Assembly: GCA_003427395.1 (NCBI GenBank)
Contig: BFEA01000201.1
Coordinates: forward strand, 1,231,567 to 1,260,240
Direction of reading: 5' to 3'
DNA from: Chara braunii
Lineage: Eukaryota > Streptophyta > Charophyceae > Charales > Characeae
DNA: 28,674 nt
Position numbers and translations under genes: made by a program. Of this stretch, positions 26,436 to 28,674 are shown piece by piece. The notes under the pieces were generated by a model. That model worked only from the letters and a program-made list of their open reading frames with translations. It was not told the origin of the DNA and did not search any database. Numbering within the stretch: the stretch's first letter is position 1; each line of letters opens with the position of its first letter.

Positions 26436-28370
26436 TGATCAGCTAAAGAACTTAGGAATCAACTAACGGCCTTGCTATGACGTGGAGATCATGAAACAGC
26501 ACACGTTATTCCTAGAGTATCATGGCAGGTTCTTATCCAGCCAAAGTCCAAGGGAGGATTAGGTATTTTGGACCCTTCAATCCAGTGTCAAGGAGCTTCC
26601 ATGACGAGGATTAGCTATTCAATGGTTGAAACGATTAATAATGGCAAAGGAGCTTCCATGACAAACATTGGCACTGGAACAGATACGTAGATTGACTCCA
26701 CAAACTACAAAGGAGGTTAATCCTTTAATTTGGGTAGAAAACAGATATTGGTCCATTCCTCGTCCAAACTCACACTCTCAGAAAGAAGGGGTTGGTGGGA
26801 TGGTAAGAAGAGATATGGTGTTGGACAATTTTTGGGCAAATTTATTGAAAACTTGGCGCAAATTACCCTTGCCTAACAGATCAATTCCTACTAGATATGA
26901 GGAAGTCCTACGACAACCGTTTTTTGACAATAGATGGATCACGGATGCGCAAGGAAGAGTGTTCATTAGTTTCACATCCCCGTGGTCCACTTGGTTTAAA
27001 TATGGTGTAGTAAGGATTAAGGATTTGTGGGACCATGAAAATAAAAGATGAAAATCCGTAAATCAATTAAAAAAGGAAGCTAAGTACGCCCATAATCTAG
27101 TTGAAAACCTGGATTTAGTGATTTCATCCATTCCGTTGGTATGAGTGGCCGCCCTTAAAAAGGGCCCCTTTTTTCTTTTTGCAGATCGGGTGGGTGCTCA
27201 TCTAGCTACGGGTTCCAGAGTGGTAGGGCAAATTCTAGATATTCTAACGGATGGAGCCCTTGTAAATATCTTTGCTCTCCATAAGGATTTCTCTATATTA
27301 CAAAGTAATCAGGATAAGGTAATGTTTTTCCATTTTGACTTATTATTCAGGGTAAGAGCACTGTATTGTTCAGCATCTAAAGGATGGACTGTGTATTCCC
27401 CAAATACTCCTATACCGGACCTCCCTTTGGATCCAGCGGAATGGTCCTGGCGTAACAACAGGAGATGCAAGGCACAGAAATTACAGACCTTATCAGTAAA
27501 AGCATCATACCGTCTGTTACGTCCACGGGTTGATGTTATTGACGTTATACAGGAACGATGGGCTAGACACTTAAATATTTATACAGATATGCTCAAACCA
27601 ATTAAGTGGCGTCAAAGTGTCAAAGACAAACCGGCTAAGTTTGTATCTCTGCAATGGCAGATTATCCACAGATGTTTGCCAGCAAATGACTGGCTGATTG
27701 ACCACACCACCTTGGAACAAAAGGGGGTAGCTTTACCATGGTGTGGCGTATGTGTGGAAACTTTTCCTAGCAGGAAGATTAGGGAAACAATAGAACACAT
27801 TTTTTTGCAATGTCCAGGGGCAAAATTGTTGTGGAGGCGATGGGATTATGTATGGAACAAGTTAACAGGCTTAGATTGGCCTTGGGACTGAAGGACGATT
27901 CTATTAGGACATTGGTCCCCTGCTCTTAATGAACCATCAGCGTTTCAACACAATTTATTTAATATGGGAAGGAAGGCTATTGTATGGGCACTATGGCATA
28001 AAAGGTGTGTATTTACAATAGAAAAGGTAAGGATTGAGGGTAGAGAAATGTTGGAGTTAGTTCAACAGTTTATAGAAACAAAAGTGAGGTACCAATGGGA
28101 TAAGACTAAAACGGGACTTCACATGATGCAACAAAAAAAATATATTAAAAAAAAAAATCCAAACTTTCACAAAGGACTGGCTGGGTGATTCTTCAAGAGT
28201 GAAACTGGGGAATGTGGAGTGGCCAGGAGGGGAAGGGGGGGAGATGGACTTCAAAAGAGATTATGGGATCAGCCAGGAGCTATTTTGAGATCGCCAGATA
28301 CATTTCCAGATCCCTTTCCTCCTTCACAGCTTGCTCTGGTGGATATTCATTGGTTCGGAGGGGGGGAAGG
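26436..28370 (+). pseudogene. LINE C-terminal region with CCHC finger, copy 4
   Basis: Stretches separated by TGA at 26436, 26478, 27049, 27142 and 27889. Landmarks: PKSKGGLGILDP near 26545, QPFFDNRWITDAQGRVF near 26915, TPIPDLPLDPAEWSW near 27405, and a zf-RVT-like finger with CGVC (27742-27753), His 27796-27798 and Cys 27811-27813 in ETIEHIFLQC. WWALWHKRC-like residues follow near 27990. After a shift near 28165 come DWLGDSS, VEWPGGEGGE and LRSPDTFPDPFPPSQLALVD (near 28288-28347). At least three TGA sites are Trp in sibling copies. Confidence 0.9.
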
Positions 28371-28584
28371 TTAAGGGGGAGGGTTGGCGAGTGTTTTCTT
28401 TTTTTCCAAGCATTGACAAGCGTTTTGTCCTGTTATTTTCATTCTGGTAATATCTGGGTGTGTTTTTTAGTATAGGCAGTTGCTAGTTTTTTCACAGTTA
28501 TCTGGCGGCCAGATTCTGGCTGAAGAGGCAGCCCTCTGACGGACACATTTTTCCTTGACTTGTATCTCAATATATTGTAAATAA

Positions 28585-28639
28585 GGGGCGCTGGACCCAG
28601 TTTCCAGCAGGTGAAGCTCCCCACCAATAGAATGGAGCC
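28585..28639 (+). repeat. LINE 3'-terminal motif H1 of copy 4
   Basis: GGGGCGCTGGACCCAGTTTC to AATAGAATGGAGCC, with stem GCTGGA/TCCAGC intact. It lies ~220 bp after the end of C-terminal homology. No A tail is visible before the window ends at 28674. Confidence 0.88.
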
Positions 28640-28674
28640 AATAGCTAGGTTGCTAGTGATTGATGCTCTTATCA

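Larger units (their letters stand above)
23882..28640 (+). mobile_element. Best-preserved LINE (copy 4)
   Basis: Runs from just inside the EN domain to the H1 motif at 28585-28639. It encodes EN, RT and the zinc-finger/C-terminal region with only about ten stops and a few frameshifts. It is clearly more AT-rich than copy 3, especially at third codon positions, so the two may be different subfamilies. It is 5' truncated: the N-terminal Asn motif of the EN is missing. The window ends before any A tail or target duplication could be checked. Confidence 0.88.

Noticed and set aside
8859-27891. Firm claim that UGA encodes Trp in this organism
   Set aside because: These are decayed copies that also have TAA, TAG and frameshifts; no intact host gene is available here to test the code. 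Kept only as a finding to check.
1-28674. Fungal RIP as the cause of LINE decay
   Set aside because: RIP would favour CpA changes and turn TGG into TAG as well as TGA; I saw no TAG at Trp sites, and GC-rich copies persist.

Overview
This window is eukaryotic, repeat-dominated nuclear DNA with no recognisable intact host gene. Almost all protein homology belongs to decayed retrotransposons, and the rest is SINE-like repeats, foldback elements, microsatellites and minisatellites. The main element is an L1-type non-LTR retrotransposon (LINE): apurinic-type endonuclease (EN), then reverse transcriptase (RT), then a long C-terminal region with a zf-RVT-like CCHC finger. That architecture is common in green plants, so a large, TE-rich streptophyte genome (plant or charophyte-like alga) is my best guess. 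It is only a guess; the sequence contains no taxonomic marker gene.

Layout. 1-1250: microsatellite and short repeats. 1251-3915: one LINE insertion whose 5' half is inverted, apparently bounded by a 15-bp target-site duplication (twin priming). 4046-5150: a long tRNA-headed SINE-like element (copy A). 5226-5423: a small element with terminal inverted repeats (family R2). 5424-8540: non-coding DNA with an alternating purine/pyrimidine tract, CAT/CTT and G-rich tracts and a foldback element. 8541-14112: the longest LINE copy (EN to 3' end), interrupted at 12108-12370. 14120-14750: a LINE 3' fragment. 15986-17287: copy B of the tRNA-headed element on the minus strand, with 14-bp flanking duplications and a 15-N gap. 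17660-18062: a Ty3/gypsy integrase/chromodomain remnant. 18465-20920: nested short repeats, two R2 copies, a second tRNA-derived SINE and GC-rich arrays. 21512-23490: a minus-strand LINE 3' fragment. 23739-28640: an H2 repeat followed by the best-preserved LINE.

How the parts relate. Every LINE 3' end here is followed by the same ~54-bp motif (called H1), which folds into a hairpin whose stem varies by compensating changes. The same motif also occurs alone and, as its hairpin half, in a second short poly-A repeat (H2). The simplest reading is that it is the RNA tail recognised by this LINE's RT and is shared by non-autonomous passengers. Premature TGA codons in three LINE copies repeatedly fall on positions that are Trp in sibling copies.

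Assembly quality. A complete Nextera mosaic-end junction (12108-12145) is embedded in the sequence, and there is a 15-N gap and a single N inside a minisatellite. Joins near these places should not be trusted.
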